A stretch of 64,000 nt of DNA from Sphingopyxis indica (GCF_900188185.1 NZ_FZPA01000004.1:124001-188000); one strand, 5' to 3'; counted from the stretch's first letter, positions 1 through 10,308 are shown. Notes: generated by a model from the letters alone, not told the origin. Numbers and translations are program-made.

Positions 1-71
1 CCGTGCGGTCGGGCAAGCTGGTGCTGACGCTGGCGCTCGACCGGCTGGCGCGCTTCTATGGGACGGGGTGA
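1..71 (+). CDS. 3' end of an unrecognised gene (truncated by window)
   Basis: An open frame enters from the left edge and stops at TGA 69-71. The visible C-terminus reads VRSGKLVLTLALDRLARFYG followed by TG. This is too short to place in a family. GC-rich codon use is normal for the window. The following 113 bases up to position 184 hold no gene that I can see and look less GC-rich. Confidence 0.6.
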   Translation, partial: VRSGKLVLTLALDRLARFYGTG

Positions 72-184
72 ATGATGACGGTGGCTGGAATCAACCGAAA
101 TTAGCCAATGAACATATTTCGTATCGCATTCAAAAGCCGACACGATCTACAATGGATCGATAGGGCAACAGGAACATCGAGCGA

Positions 185-916
185 TTACGTTACCACGATT
201 GGCTCATATCCCATTTTGATTGCGGTCAAAGGCCAACCCCCGAGAGAGGGCGGGTAGGTTCTGATTATCGTGAACCGATAAGGCCGCGATGTGAATTCAT
301 GGCAGCCGTCTTTTTGGTCGGGGCATCGCCATATCGCAGTGATCTGCGTTGCAGCGGATAGGAATGTATTTTCGCATGTTGTCTGGATCGCATCGCTCGA
401 CAGATCTGCGCAATCGATCGTATATCTCTGGCCATTGCGCACGTCGTCCTCGGTGAACTTCAGTGTGGCGAGCGCGCCTGCCGAATAGTGCTCGCTGTCG
501 CCATACGCCCAATACGATTTTTTATCCGATAGCTGTTCACACGCCTTTTGCAGGCGTGATTGGCTCTTCTCATTCTCATGACCAAGATAATGATACTGCA
601 CGGAGACAGCCCGTATACCGATAGGCTGAAACGGAGCGTCCGCCCTGTCGGACCTTTTGCTTGCATATTTCAGTTCGATCACATCGCGCTGGCAAAGCCC
701 CGCTTCGGAAGAAGCGTATGGCTCTGTAGCAATGGTCGTCGGAGAAGTTGGCCCGGTAAGGACCGATATCAGGTCGCCGAGAACAAGGTCTCGCCGCCTT
801 GATTCCGACATCTCTATACGCTCGGGATGAAAGGTCCTGACGCGCGTTGCAGCTTGGAGAATGCCCGACATGGCAATCACTGCCGCTAGCGAAAGCCCAA
901 GACGAAAAACCCGCAT
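185..916 (-). CDS. secreted hypothetical protein of atypical composition
   Basis: A 243-residue product starts with a clear Sec signal peptide (MRVFRLGLSLAAVIAMSGIL, residues 1-20, cleavage probably after AA at 22-23). I chose the ATG at 914-916 because GGGAGGGG lies just upstream and the signal peptide begins there; the open frame upstream up to 1171 lacks a plausible start. The mature part has several scattered Cys residues, compatible with disulfides, and no motif I recognise. The gene and its surroundings (about 72-1170) are visibly richer in A and T than the neighbours, which suggests acquisition or weak selection. Function unknown. Confidence 0.7.
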   Translation of the reverse strand: MRVFRLGLSLAAVIAMSGILQAATRVRTFHPERIEMSESRRRDLVLGDLISVLTGPTSPTTIATEPYASSEAGLCQRDVIELKYASKRSDRADAPFQPIGIRAVSVQYHYLGHENEKSQSRLQKACEQLSDKKSYWAYGDSEHYSAGALATLKFTEDDVRNGQRYTIDCADLSSDAIQTTCENTFLSAATQITAIWRCPDQKDGCHEFTSRPYRFTIIRTYPPSLGGWPLTAIKMGYEPIVVT

Positions 917-1175
917 ACGCCCCTCCCGGCCGTGCCGCTCAAAAGCACTATGTGCCTGCGTTCGTAAATGAGAGGTATTGATGCGATAAATTGCCGGCGG
1001 AACATCGTACGGCGGAGGTGGAGAGCCGCACCGCCGATATTTATCCAAGGTCCGCCTTTCACAGCACCTCGATTGAAAGGTGCCCTTCGTCTTTCCACTC
1101 CATTTGCGCCCCTCGTCGCCGATTTTCATGCAATGCCGGAAACGACCGATAGGCGATGATCGGCATTTCATAACC

Positions 1176-1205
1176 TTGTCATTCCCGCTTTCGCGGGAAT
1201 GACAA
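1176..1205. repeat. perfect hairpin repeat, probable terminator of the ABC-F gene
   Basis: Arms TTGTCATTCCCGC (1176-1188) and GCGGGAATGACAA (1193-1205) pair perfectly over 13 bp around a TTTC loop. Palindromes of this 'CATTCCCGC' kind are dispersed in many proteobacterial genomes. The hairpin sits 28 bases beyond the stop of the leftward ABC-F gene, so it can also end that transcript. The rest of the gap 917-1233 shows no gene. Confidence 0.75.
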
Positions 1206-1233
1206 ACGGCCGCTTCTCGCCCCGAGGTTGACG

Positions 1234-3015
<1,782 letters not shown>

Positions 3016-3148
3016 GATGAACGGCTCGCTACCGGCGCGTTCAGCGCGATGCAAGCGGCGTTCGGGCAAAGGGCGGAACGGGTCCGCTCCGTCGGCGTTA
3101 CGGGGACGGCACAAGCATTGCCGGATTTCCGGCCGACAGGAGATATTT

Positions 3149-3892
3149 ATGAAAACGCAGATGTTCACCGCCATGGCGACCGGGCTGGCGCTGATCGCAG
3201 CGACGCCCGCCATTGCGCAGCAGGGAGGAACGACGGTGACGACGGCGACGACGCAGGGGCCGATCCTGAGCTTTTCGGTGAGCGAGGAGGTTCGCGCGCG
3301 GCCAGACCAGGCGACGGTTGGCGCGGGCGTGCAGACGACCGCGCCGACCGCGGTCGAGGCGATGCGCGCCAATGCTGCGGCGATGGACAAGCTGATCGCC
3401 GCCGCGAAAAAGCAGGGCATCGAGGCCGAGAATATCCAGACGAGCGGCATCAACCTGTCGCCACAATATGATTACAGCAACCGCAGCGACGGGCAGCCGC
3501 CGCGTTTTCTGGGCTATCAGGTGACGAACAGCGTGCGCGCGACGACGAACGACATTGCCGGAATCGGCCCGCTGCTCGACGCGCTGGTCGCGGCGGGCGG
3601 CACCAATATCGACGGGCCGTGGTTCGCGATGAAGGACCCCGACGCGATGCTCGTCGGCGCGCGCGGCGCGGCGATCAAGGCGGCCGAGGCGAAGGCGCTG
3701 GATTATGCGAAGCTCGCCGGCTATCGCGGGGTCGAGCTGGTGTCGATCGGCGAAGGCAGCTTTGGCGGTCCGCAGCCGCCGATGCCGATGGTGCGGATGG
3801 AAATGGCGGCCGACGCCAAATCGACTCCGGTCGAACCGGGGCAGGTCGGCAACACGCTGACGCTGAGTTTCCAGTACCGGCTGGTGCGGTAG
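3149..3892 (+). CDS. periplasmic SIMPL-domain (DUF541) protein
   Basis: A 247-residue exported protein with a signal peptide at residues 1-23 (MKTQMFTAMATGLALIAATP, AIA|Q). The body (about 35-245) shows the SIMPL/DUF541 pattern: an early SFSVSEEVRARPDQATV strand, then a helix with many Ala/Lys residues, and IQTSGINLSPQYDY. Family members are oxidative-stress-linked periplasmic proteins without known catalysis. The start ATG 3149 follows ACAGGAG. The gene diverges from the ABC-F gene, leaving about 130 bases for two promoters. Confidence 0.85.
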   Translation: MKTQMFTAMATGLALIAATPAIAQQGGTTVTTATTQGPILSFSVSEEVRARPDQATVGAGVQTTAPTAVEAMRANAAAMDKLIAAAKKQGIEAENIQTSGINLSPQYDYSNRSDGQPPRFLGYQVTNSVRATTNDIAGIGPLLDALVAAGGTNIDGPWFAMKDPDAMLVGARGAAIKAAEAKALDYAKLAGYRGVELVSIGEGSFGGPQPPMPMVRMEMAADAKSTPVEPGQVGNTLTLSFQYRLVR

Positions 3893-3917
3893 GGCTTCGG
3901 GAGAAACGAGTCCGTAT

Positions 3918-4000
3918 TCCCGAGCGAAGACGAGGCCTCCGGCGTGGGAGCTTCTCGCTTCGCTCGAAGGAGCCCCTCGGCTTCGCTCGGGGAAGCGGAT
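3918..4000. repeat. dispersed repeat, family C copy 1
   Basis: It carries CCCGAGCGAAGACGAGG, then CTTCGCTCGAAGGAGCCCCT and TTCGCTCGGGG. The two ends are partly complementary. The same vocabulary recurs at 6681-6801 and 56251-56395. It lies in the convergent gap between the SIMPL gene and the leftward oxygenase gene and may serve both as a terminator. Confidence 0.7.
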
Positions 4001-4026
4001 GTTGGTTCCTCTTTGTCCGCTGCCGC

Positions 4027-4707
4027 CTAACCCAGCTCCCCCTCGGCCCAGGGCCAGGGGCGCTCGCGGAACCATTTGGTGATGATATATTTGCGCCCCT
4101 TGCGCACCTTCATCCCGTGGTGGAGCGTGTCGGGGTTGGGCTCGCCGTCGGGACGGACATTGTTCCAGGCGAGCAGCTTGCCGGCTTCGGGCTGGTGCAT
4201 CTTGCCGGTCGCAAGGAAGCGCGTGGCGCCGCCGGCGGGAGGCTCGTTGAGATAGACCATCAGCGTCCAGCTGCGCTGGCCGGGGATCGCGCAATAGGTT
4301 TCCCAATCCTCTCCGTGCGGGTCGAAATAGTCGGTGTGCGCCTTGAACTCCTGCCCCACGTCATAGCGCTGGCCCTGCAGCGGCTCGCCATATTCGAGCG
4401 GGATGCCGGTGAGGTCGTGGAGCCGCTGGTTGACCGCATGGACGAAGGGATCGCGATGGTCGAGGTCGCAGGTCGTGCTTGTGCGAAAGGCGGCGTCGCC
4501 GTTGGGATCGGCGATCGTCGAGGGGTGAACGTCGCGGTCGATCCGCGCGATCAGCCCGGCGCAGGTTTCGGCGTCGAGAAAGCGTGGCAGCATGAACTGC
4601 TGGAGCTTCGGTGTCGGGGCGCGGCGGATGCCGGGAACGGCGGCGAGCCGATCGGCGGTGCGGTCGGCGTGCGAGGTCGCGAGATCGACGAAGCTGGGGG
4701 CGGCCAT
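4027..4707 (-). CDS. 2OG-Fe(II) oxygenase (prolyl 4-hydroxylase-type)
   Basis: A 226-residue protein with a double-stranded beta-helix dioxygenase fold. The iron ligands are visible as H and D of KAHTDYFDP and the distal H in TLHHGMKV; the 2-oxoglutarate-binding Lys is probably in VRKGRKY. The RSWTLMVYLNEPPAGGATRF block is typical of P4Hc-domain proteins. The substrate cannot be deduced. The start ATG (4705-4707) follows AAAGAGGCGCC. It stands alone on its strand, head-on to the SIMPL gene and divergent from tRNA-His. Confidence 0.88.
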   Translation of the reverse strand: MAAPSFVDLATSHADRTADRLAAVPGIRRAPTPKLQQFMLPRFLDAETCAGLIARIDRDVHPSTIADPNGDAAFRTSTTCDLDHRDPFVHAVNQRLHDLTGIPLEYGEPLQGQRYDVGQEFKAHTDYFDPHGEDWETYCAIPGQRSWTLMVYLNEPPAGGATRFLATGKMHQPEAGKLLAWNNVRPDGEPNPDTLHHGMKVRKGRKYIITKWFRERPWPWAEGELG

Positions 4708-4745
4708 GGCGCCTCTTTAGAGCGGGCCGCCCGCGCGAACAATGC

Positions 4746-4774
4746 TTGACGAAAGCGGGCGTGCCGCCTATCGC
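4746..4774 (+). promoter_or_regulatory. promoter of tRNA-His
   Basis: TTGACG (4746-4751) and TATCGC (4769-4774) are separated by exactly 17 bases. The expected start point lies about 30 bases before the tRNA. This is the best sigma-70-like match in the gap between the oxygenase gene and the tRNA. Confidence 0.6.
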
Positions 4775-4810
4775 CCGCCCGCTGCCGGCGGCGCGTCCGT
4801 CCGGCCCTGT

Positions 4811-4888
4811 GGCGATCGTAGCTCAGTTGGTTAGAGCACCGGTTTGTGGTACCGGGGGTCGTGGGTTCAAGTCCCATCGGTCGCCCCA
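4811..4888 (+). tRNA. tRNA-His (GTG)
   Basis: A full cloverleaf: acceptor GCGATCG (4812-4818) pairs with CGGTCGC (4878-4884). The D arm holds AGCTCAGTTGGTTAGAG. The anticodon stem CCGGT/ACCGG encloses loop TTGTGGT with anticodon GTG at 4846-4848. The T arm is GTGGG-TTCAAGT-CCCAT. The extra G at 4811 faces C73 at 4885, giving the G-1:C73 pair that identifies tRNA-His, and CCA is encoded at 4886-4888. Confidence 0.97.
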
Positions 4889-4947
4889 TTTTCTCGATCT
4901 TCGCGCATATCGCGGCTTTGGGCGTGACTCGCCGGGCCTGTTGTATT

Positions 4948-4970
4948 ATTACGCCTTCGCGTAATTTTTG
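4948..4970 (+). terminator. intrinsic terminator after tRNA-His
   Basis: ATTACGC (4948-4954), loop CTTC, GCGTAAT (4959-4965), then TTTTG. The stem is a perfect 7 bp. It lies 60 bases after the tRNA and 19 before the dehydrogenase start, so it could also attenuate read-through into that gene. Confidence 0.75.
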
Positions 4971-4988
4971 AACGTGAAGGGTCAAGCC

Positions 4989-6038
4989 ATGTCCGCTGTC
5001 TGGGATTTCGCCGATTTCGACGATCACGAGCATGTCCACATGTTCCGCGATCGCGCGAGCGGGCTGACCGCGGTGATCGCGGTGCATTCGACCCACCTCG
5101 GCCCCGGCGCGGGCGGGGTGCGATACTGGCATTATCCGCAGCGCGCGGCGGCGATCACCGACGCGCTGCGCCTGTCGCGCGGCATGAGCTACAAGAATGC
5201 GATGGCGGGGCTGCCGATGGGCGGCGGCAAGGGCGTGATCCTGGCCGACGAGGGGCAGGCGAAGACCCCCGAACTGCTCGCGGCGTTCGGCCGCGCGGTC
5301 GAATCGCTCGGCGGCGCTTACGTGACCGCCGAGGATGTCGGGATGAGCGACGCCGACATGGTCGCGATCGCCAAGGAAACGCGCCACGTCAGCGGCCTGC
5401 CGGTGGCGAGCGGCGAAGCGGGCGGCGACCCCGGCCCGCTGACCGCGCTCGGCGTCTATCTGGGCGTCAAGGCGGCGATCGCCGAAGGGCTGAAGACCGA
5501 TAGCGCGAAGGATGTCCGCATCGCGATCCAGGGTGTCGGCAGCGTCGGCGGCGGGCTCGCGCGGCGGCTCGCGGCCGAGGGCGCGAAGCTGACCCTCGCC
5601 GACGTCAACATCGCGAAGGCAAAGGCGCTCGCCGAGGAACTCGGCGCCGAACTTGCCGATTCGGCGGCGATCATGGAGGTCGAGGCCGACGTGCTGAGCC
5701 CCAATGCGCTGGGTGCGATCCTGACCGAACGCAGCATCGAGGCGCTGAAGGTGCCGATCGTCGCGGGCGGCGCGAACAACCAGCTCGCGACCGCGGCCGA
5801 CGGCCAGCGCATCCACGACCGCGGCATCGTCTATGCCCCCGACTATGTGATCAACGCGGGCGGCATCATCAACGTCGCGCTCGAATATCTCGGGCAGGGG
5901 AGCCGCGAAGAGGTCGAGAGCCGGATCGCGCAGATCCCCGGCCGCCTGACCGAAATCTGGACCGAGAGCCGCGCGAGCGGCACGCCCGCATCGGTGGTCG
6001 CCGACCGCATGGCGCAGAAGCTGATCGGGCGGGGGTGA
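4989..6038 (+). CDS. Glu/Leu/Phe/Val dehydrogenase family (leucine-dehydrogenase-like)
   Basis: A 349-residue NAD-dependent amino-acid dehydrogenase that oxidatively deaminates branched-chain or aromatic amino acids to 2-oxo acids. The substrate-binding and catalytic lysines are K69 in GMSYKNAMAG and K81 in PMGGGKGVI. The Rossmann segment GVGSVGGG is near 176-183. NPVYAPDYVINAGG-like sequence (APDYVINAGGIINVA) is typical of the leucine/phenylalanine branch. The ATG at 4989 is preferred over that at 4968 because AAGGG lies 7 bases upstream of it and the protein then begins MSAVWDF, as family members do. The substrate is not settled. Confidence 0.88.
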   Translation: MSAVWDFADFDDHEHVHMFRDRASGLTAVIAVHSTHLGPGAGGVRYWHYPQRAAAITDALRLSRGMSYKNAMAGLPMGGGKGVILADEGQAKTPELLAAFGRAVESLGGAYVTAEDVGMSDADMVAIAKETRHVSGLPVASGEAGGDPGPLTALGVYLGVKAAIAEGLKTDSAKDVRIAIQGVGSVGGGLARRLAAEGAKLTLADVNIAKAKALAEELGAELADSAAIMEVEADVLSPNALGAILTERSIEALKVPIVAGGANNQLATAADGQRIHDRGIVYAPDYVINAGGIINVALEYLGQGSREEVESRIAQIPGRLTEIWTESRASGTPASVVADRMAQKLIGRG

Positions 6039-6047
6039 CGAGGTACT

Positions 6048-6179
6048 AAGCCCCTCCTCTTCAGAGGAGGGGTTGGGGTGGGGCTATCGGCGTAAGCTCA
6101 AGGCCGCGATGCCCACCCCGCTGCGGCTGGCGAGCAAGCTCGCAAGCCTCGCTGCCCCTCCCCTGAAGGGAGGGGTTTT
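6048..6179. repeat. dispersed palindrome-bracketed repeat, family A copy 1
   Basis: The left palindrome CCCCTCCTCT-TC-AGAGGAGGGG (6051-6072) and the right CCCCTCCC-TGAA-GGGAGGGG-type hairpin (6155-6175, followed by TTTT) bracket about 80 bases containing GGGGTGGG and CCCACCCCGCTGCGGCTGG. The right hairpin with T-run could terminate the dehydrogenase transcript. Five relatives occur in this window. Confidence 0.85.
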
Positions 6180-6210
6180 GTTGTGCGCGATTTCCGCTAA
6201 GCCCGCAGCG

Positions 6211-6561
6211 ATGAAGCGGCATTTCTATCTGGTCGGCGGCTGGGCGTCGCTGGCGCTCGGGGCGCTGGGGGCGTTCCTGCCGCTGCTGCCGACGGTGCCC
6301 TTCGTGATTCTCGCCGCCTTTTGCTTCGCGCGCTCGTCGCCGCGGCTCGAGGCGTGGCTCGTCACCCATCCGCAGTTCGGCCATCACATCGTCGCGTGGC
6401 GCGAGAAGGGCGCGATCAGCCGCAAGGGCAAGATCGCCGCGACGATCGCCTTCGCGGTCAGCATCGCGCTCGCCGCGATTTTTTCGCCATGGCCGTGGGT
6501 GATGGTGCCGGTGATCGCGGCGGCGGTGACCGGAAGCTGGATCTGGACGCGGCCCGAGTGA
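6211..6561 (+). CDS. YbaN/DUF454 family membrane protein
   Basis: A 116-residue inner-membrane protein. The N-terminal pattern GGWASLALGALGAFLPLLPTVPF is the DUF454 hallmark, followed by FARSSPRLEAWLVTHPQFG. Three to four hydrophobic segments are visible (about 5-25, 24-40, 78-95 and 96-113). Family function is unknown. I chose the ATG at 6211 because the upstream in-frame sequence is repeat A1. Confidence 0.85.
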   Translation: MKRHFYLVGGWASLALGALGAFLPLLPTVPFVILAAFCFARSSPRLEAWLVTHPQFGHHIVAWREKGAISRKGKIAATIAFAVSIALAAIFSPWPWVMVPVIAAAVTGSWIWTRPE

Positions 6562-6680
6562 GGGGCAGCGGGTTGGATGGCGGATTTGGGGGGAAAGGAG
6601 ATGCATCCGATCCTCCCTGTCGCGCAGCGATGGGGAGGTGGCAGCCGCTTAGAGCATCGTGCCGGAAATCTGCACCATAT

Positions 6681-6801
6681 CCCCGAGCGAAGTCGAGGCG
6701 GCGACGCTGCGGTTCTCGCTCCGCTCGAACGAGCCCCTCGTCTTCGGCCAAAGGCCGAAGTTCATCCTGAGCGCCCGCCAGGGCAGTCGAAGGGCTCGGG
6801 G
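6681..6801. repeat. dispersed repeat, family C copy 2
   Basis: It starts CCCCGAGCGAAGTCGAGGCG and ends TCGAAGGGCTCGGGG, with TTCGGCCAAAGGCCGAA inside. About 70 bases (from AGCCCCTCGTCTTCGGCC onward) differ at only two positions from copy C3 at 56251-56395, 50 kb away. The gap 6562-6991 holds this copy, repeat B1 and no gene. Confidence 0.85.
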
Positions 6802-6865
6802 ATGCGGATGATTCAGATTTCGCGCAATTTGCTCTAGAGCAAGATCACCTTTGACTGAATAAGCC

Positions 6866-6953
6866 GTGTGCTCCCGCGCAGGCGGGAGCCCATCTCCCGA
6901 CCCTTCTGTCTTGAACCCGCCGGAGATGGGTCCCCGCCTGCGCGGGGACACAC
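6866..6953. repeat. dispersed repeat, family B copy 1
   Basis: GTGTGCTCCCGCGCAGGCGG ... CCGCCTGCGCGGGGACACAC. The outer arms are imperfect inverted repeats of each other, each with an internal small hairpin, and CATCTCC/GGAGATG pairs inside. Copies recur at 35349, 42014 and 50657. Confidence 0.85.
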
Positions 6954-6991
6954 GCGCTTTCTCAAGCGCTTCATTCAAAGATGATCGGGCA

Positions 6992-7432
6992 CTAGGTCTT
7001 CCGCTTCTGCCCGTAGTGACCGGGCAGGGTCGGCGTGTGGCTCAGCCCCGGCCGCCAGGTCGTGAGCTTGGGCGCCGGGACGAGCTGGAAATCGACCTTG
7101 CTGTCGGCGGTGACCAGATCGTCGCCGTGCGACGCCCGGAGGCGGACGGTTTCGATCGGCTCGTCGGTTTCGAAGCCGAATCGCGTATCGGCGACCCAGC
7201 GCACCGTGCCCATCATCGGCTGGTGCCCCGGCATGAAGAGCGTCATTCGCTCGCCGATCTGCAGCATGTGCGGCGCCTTTCCGCCGACGCCGGTTTTCGA
7301 AACATTGCGAATCGTCACGTCGAACCGGCCGAGCCGCTCGCAGCCGAGCGACGCCTTCACCAGACGCGCCTGGCGCGGCTGGCGTTTCTCGGCTTCGGCC
7401 GGTGAGGCGGTATCGGCCTCGGGGTTGGACAT
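6992..7432 (-). CDS. PilZ-domain protein
   Basis: A 146-residue soluble protein. After a polar N-terminus an RQPRQAR segment (about 17-23) and NVSKTGVGG (about 43-51) supply the RxxxR and (D/N)xSxxG elements through which PilZ domains bind cyclic di-GMP. The following RMTLFMPG and GTVRWVADTRFGFETDEP strands fit the PilZ barrel. Together with the diguanylate-cyclase module at 18.5-20.8 kb it suggests c-di-GMP signalling. The C-terminal 40 residues are basic and family-unspecific. No strong Shine-Dalgarno is visible at this ATG. Confidence 0.85.
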   Translation of the reverse strand: MSNPEADTASPAEAEKRQPRQARLVKASLGCERLGRFDVTIRNVSKTGVGGKAPHMLQIGERMTLFMPGHQPMMGTVRWVADTRFGFETDEPIETVRLRASHGDDLVTADSKVDFQLVPAPKLTTWRPGLSHTPTLPGHYGQKRKT

Positions 7433-7535
7433 GCGCGACCCAATTCTTGCCGCCCGTCACCCACGCCAGGCGGTTATCGTGGTCCCATCACAGGCTCTAA
7501 AGGAAGAAGGTAAATAATCAAATAGCGTCGGGCGA

Positions 7536-8861
7536 TCATTCGGCCGGCTTCGGCAAACCGGCGAAGGTGACCAGGCTTTCGCTGCCGTCGGCCGAAAGCG
7601 CTGAAACGCCGAAGAAATGGTCGTCGATGACAACGCCGGGAAGCACGAGCTGCGCGCTATCCGCGGGAACGTCGCGGCTCTCGGTCCAATCGGTCCGATC
7701 GGCCCGGCGCCAGCGAATCCGATAACCGGCGGCGTCCTTCACGGGGGCCCAGCGCACGGTCGTATTCGAACTGACCGCGCCTTCGATGCTCGCGGTGGCG
7801 GGGGCGGCCGGCGCGTCGGCGAGTTCGCTGGCCAGCGCGACATTGAGGTCGGTCACCCGCGCCAGATAGGGAAAGTCCATATAATCGACGGTGTCGCCAT
7901 AGAAATGCCCGTCCTCGGTGCGCAGATCCTGATGCTGATGGTCGTAATTTTCGACCCCGGCGGTGAAGCGGATCGCGGGATAGCCCATTTTGAGCGACGG
8001 CAGATGATCGCCGCCGCGGCTGAAGCGGTCGGGGCGGCGGACCGCCACCACCTCGAGCCCGATGCCGGGGGCATCCGATGCCGCGCGCGCCGCGGCTTTG
8101 GCGAGCGCTCGCGAGGGGCCGTCGTCCTCGCCCCCGATCGCGCGGCGCGCCATTTGCGCGGGCAGGTCTTCGGACGCGCGGATGCCTTCGCTGAACACGC
8201 GGACGCGGTCTTCGACGATCGCGCCGTCGGTGCCGCGCGTGCCGCCGACGATGTCGTTGTTGAGCATCGCGGCGACGTGCCAGCCCTCGTCCCGGGCATG
8301 GCGGGCGAGCAGTTCGCCGCCCCACAGCCCCTGTTCCTCGCCCGACAGCAACGCATAGACGATCGTCGCGCGATGCGGCCGCTGCGACAGGATGCGCGCG
8401 GCCTCGAGCACCAGCGCGGTGCCCGATCCGTCGTCGTTGGCGCCGGGGGCGTCGCTTTCGGCGTCCATCACGTCGGAGACGCGGCTGTCGATATGGCCGG
8501 CGATGATGATGACGCGATCGGGTTCGCCGGTTCCTTTCTGGATCGCCAGCACATCCTCGACCACCACCCCGCCGGGCGCGCGCGGGCCTTCGAACCGGCC
8601 GCCGGTCGACATGACCGACAGGCAGCCGCCGCACGCCTGCCCGATCCGCTCGAATTCGGCGGCGCCCCAATCACGCGCCGCGCCGATCCCGCGCTTCGGA
8701 TCGCTGGCCGACGAGAGCGTATGGCGGGTGCCGAAGGATACGAGCTTTTCGACGAGCATCTTGAGACGGGCCGGGTCGGCGGTGGCGGGTGCCGTCTTGT
8801 CCTGGGCGACGGCAGGGGCGGCAACGAGCAGCAGGGCGAGCAGCGATGACGAACGAATCAT
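7536..8861 (-). CDS. secreted M28-family zinc aminopeptidase
   Basis: A 441-residue protein with a signal peptide (MIRSSSLLALLLVAAPAVA|Q). Two-zinc peptidase ligands are visible in order: H of IIAGHIDSR, D of APGANDDGSG, EE of LLSGEEQG, D of MLNNDIVG, and H of YDHQHQD. A C-terminal segment (about 350-435) with TTVRWAPVKDAAGYRIRWRR looks like a fibronectin-III-like fold. It probably trims peptides in the periplasm or outside the cell. A second M28 protein begins at 62782. A single gene, with a 96-base gap to the next leftward gene. Confidence 0.9.
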   Translation of the reverse strand: MIRSSSLLALLLVAAPAVAQDKTAPATADPARLKMLVEKLVSFGTRHTLSSASDPKRGIGAARDWGAAEFERIGQACGGCLSVMSTGGRFEGPRAPGGVVVEDVLAIQKGTGEPDRVIIIAGHIDSRVSDVMDAESDAPGANDDGSGTALVLEAARILSQRPHRATIVYALLSGEEQGLWGGELLARHARDEGWHVAAMLNNDIVGGTRGTDGAIVEDRVRVFSEGIRASEDLPAQMARRAIGGEDDGPSRALAKAAARAASDAPGIGLEVVAVRRPDRFSRGGDHLPSLKMGYPAIRFTAGVENYDHQHQDLRTEDGHFYGDTVDYMDFPYLARVTDLNVALASELADAPAAPATASIEGAVSSNTTVRWAPVKDAAGYRIRWRRADRTDWTESRDVPADSAQLVLPGVVIDDHFFGVSALSADGSESLVTFAGLPKPAE

Positions 8862-8957
8862 GCGCGCAGCTTGGGGCTCAATCTCCCGTTGCGCAACCCG
8901 AACGGCACAGCCCCGCCGACACGGGGTCGACGGGGCTGTGTGTCGGGGTGCCGCGGC

Positions 8958-9482
8958 TTAGCGGAGTCCAGAAAAGTCGATGTCGCGGATGCGGCCGTAG
9001 CGCACCTCGCAGCTGAACTTGCCGCGGTCGTAATAGCCGCCGCGATCCCAGCGCCCGCGATAGCCGTCGCGCACGACGAGGCGACCCTTGACCTTGTAGC
9101 CGTCGCGCTTGCGGTCGATGTCGGTGATTTCGGTAACCTCGGCACGGCCGTAACGGCTCGCGCTGCGCTGAACCGCGCCGACGCACTGGTTTACCGCGCT
9201 GCGGCCGCCGCCATAGCGGGCATAGTCGTAGCGATAGCCATAGCGCGGATCGTCGTAGCGCCCGCGATAGCGGTCGTCATAGCGATCGTAGCGATCATTG
9301 TCCGAGGCGAGGATGGCGGCGAGGCCGCCGATCACGACCGCGCCGGCGATGATCTCGCCCGCGTCGATGCCGTCGTCGTCATAGCGGTCGCGCGCCATCG
9401 CGGGCGCGGCGCTCAGCATCGCGCCGGCGGCGGCCGCGCCGATGGCGGCCTTGCCAAGGGTGTGAGGGATCGTGCGAGCCAT
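8958..9482 (-). CDS. exported Asp/Tyr/Arg-rich protein with DDGIDAG segment (paralogue 1)
   Basis: A 174-residue product. The ATG at 9480-9482 has AGGAGAG upstream and opens a signal peptide (MARTIPHTLGKAAIGAAAAG ... AMA). It is followed by DDDGIDAGEIIAGAVVIGGL, a short hydrophobic segment, then a stretch of DRYDDRYRGRYDD-like repeats and a C-terminal domain with two Cys (NQCVGAV, FSCEVRYGRIRDIDF). The layout (signal, DDGIDAG-hydrophobic segment, low-complexity linker, Cys domain) is shared with the next gene upstream (9610-10143). Function unknown. Confidence 0.8.
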   Translation of the reverse strand: MARTIPHTLGKAAIGAAAAGAMLSAAPAMARDRYDDDGIDAGEIIAGAVVIGGLAAILASDNDRYDRYDDRYRGRYDDPRYGYRYDYARYGGGRSAVNQCVGAVQRSASRYGRAEVTEITDIDRKRDGYKVKGRLVVRDGYRGRWDRGGYYDRGKFSCEVRYGRIRDIDFSGLR

Positions 9483-9609
9483 GCTCTGCTCTCCTGCAAA
9501 TGCGGCCTGCACCATCGCGGGCCTGTTGCAGAGTTAATAGCAAGGGCGGGGTGACATGCGGCTGAACCCCTCGCTTATCTGCGGTTCAGCAAGCGGTCGC
9601 GCCGCCGCA

Positions 9610-10143
9610 TCAGTCGACGCGGACGTCGGTAACGCGGCCATTGCTATAGGTGCAGCCAAAGCTGCGCGTCCTCTCGCCGGGGCGTGACAGGTCGCCGGTG
9701 ACATAGACGCCATAGCCGACGTCGGGGCGTGTGCCGCCGATGCTCTGGACGCGGGCGCCCTCGCCCGCCTCGGCCTCCGCGGCCCAGCTGCAGGCGTCGG
9801 TCGCGCGCTGCCCGATTTCGTTGCTCGTATAGCGCGGCATGTCGGGCGCATCGCGCTCGTCCCGATAGCCTGCGTCGCGCGGCGCGTCGGGGTAGGGCGG
9901 TTCGTCGCGATAGTCGTCGTCGCGGCCATCCTTGCCCGCCGCGCTCGCGATCGCGGCGATCGCGCCGATGAGGAACAGCCCGCCGATCACGTCGCCGGCG
10001 TCGATGCCGTCGTCATGGCGATGCCCCCAGCCGCCGCCGTGATGACCGCCGCCGTGATGGCGCCCGCGCGCTTCGGTGGGCGCGGCGCCGAGCGTGGCGA
10101 GGAGAAGAGCGGTGCCTGCGGCGAAGCCGGTCAATGTGCGCAT
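9610..10143 (-). CDS. exported His/Gly/Asp-rich protein with DDGIDAG segment (paralogue 2)
   Basis: A 177-residue product. Signal peptide MRTLTGFAAGTALLLATLGA (APTEA|R), then a His/Gly-rich stretch (HHGGGHHGGGWGHRH) that could bind metal, then DDGIDAGDVIGGLFLIGAIA. A polar Asp/Tyr/Pro linker follows, and a Cys-containing C-terminal domain (TDACSWAAEAEAGEGA ... FGCTYSNGRVTDVRVD). The same layout as the neighbour at 8958 suggests tandem duplication and divergence. Same strand, 127-base gap. No enzymatic motif seen. Confidence 0.8.
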   Translation of the reverse strand: MRTLTGFAAGTALLLATLGAAPTEARGRHHGGGHHGGGWGHRHDDGIDAGDVIGGLFLIGAIAAIASAAGKDGRDDDYRDEPPYPDAPRDAGYRDERDAPDMPRYTSNEIGQRATDACSWAAEAEAGEGARVQSIGGTRPDVGYGVYVTGDLSRPGERTRSFGCTYSNGRVTDVRVD

Positions 10144-10308
10144 CGTGCGGTGGTCCTGTGCGGCGGGCGTGTCGGCCGGGCCCGCATCATGTTGTCCGAT
10201 AGACCCGTCAGGCTTTCGCGAGCGTGAACCGCTCGAAGGAAGAAAGGCCCGCCATCATAGGGATGACGGGCCTTCCGCGCGCGCGGCGCCCCCCAGCAGC
10301 CGCAGCGC

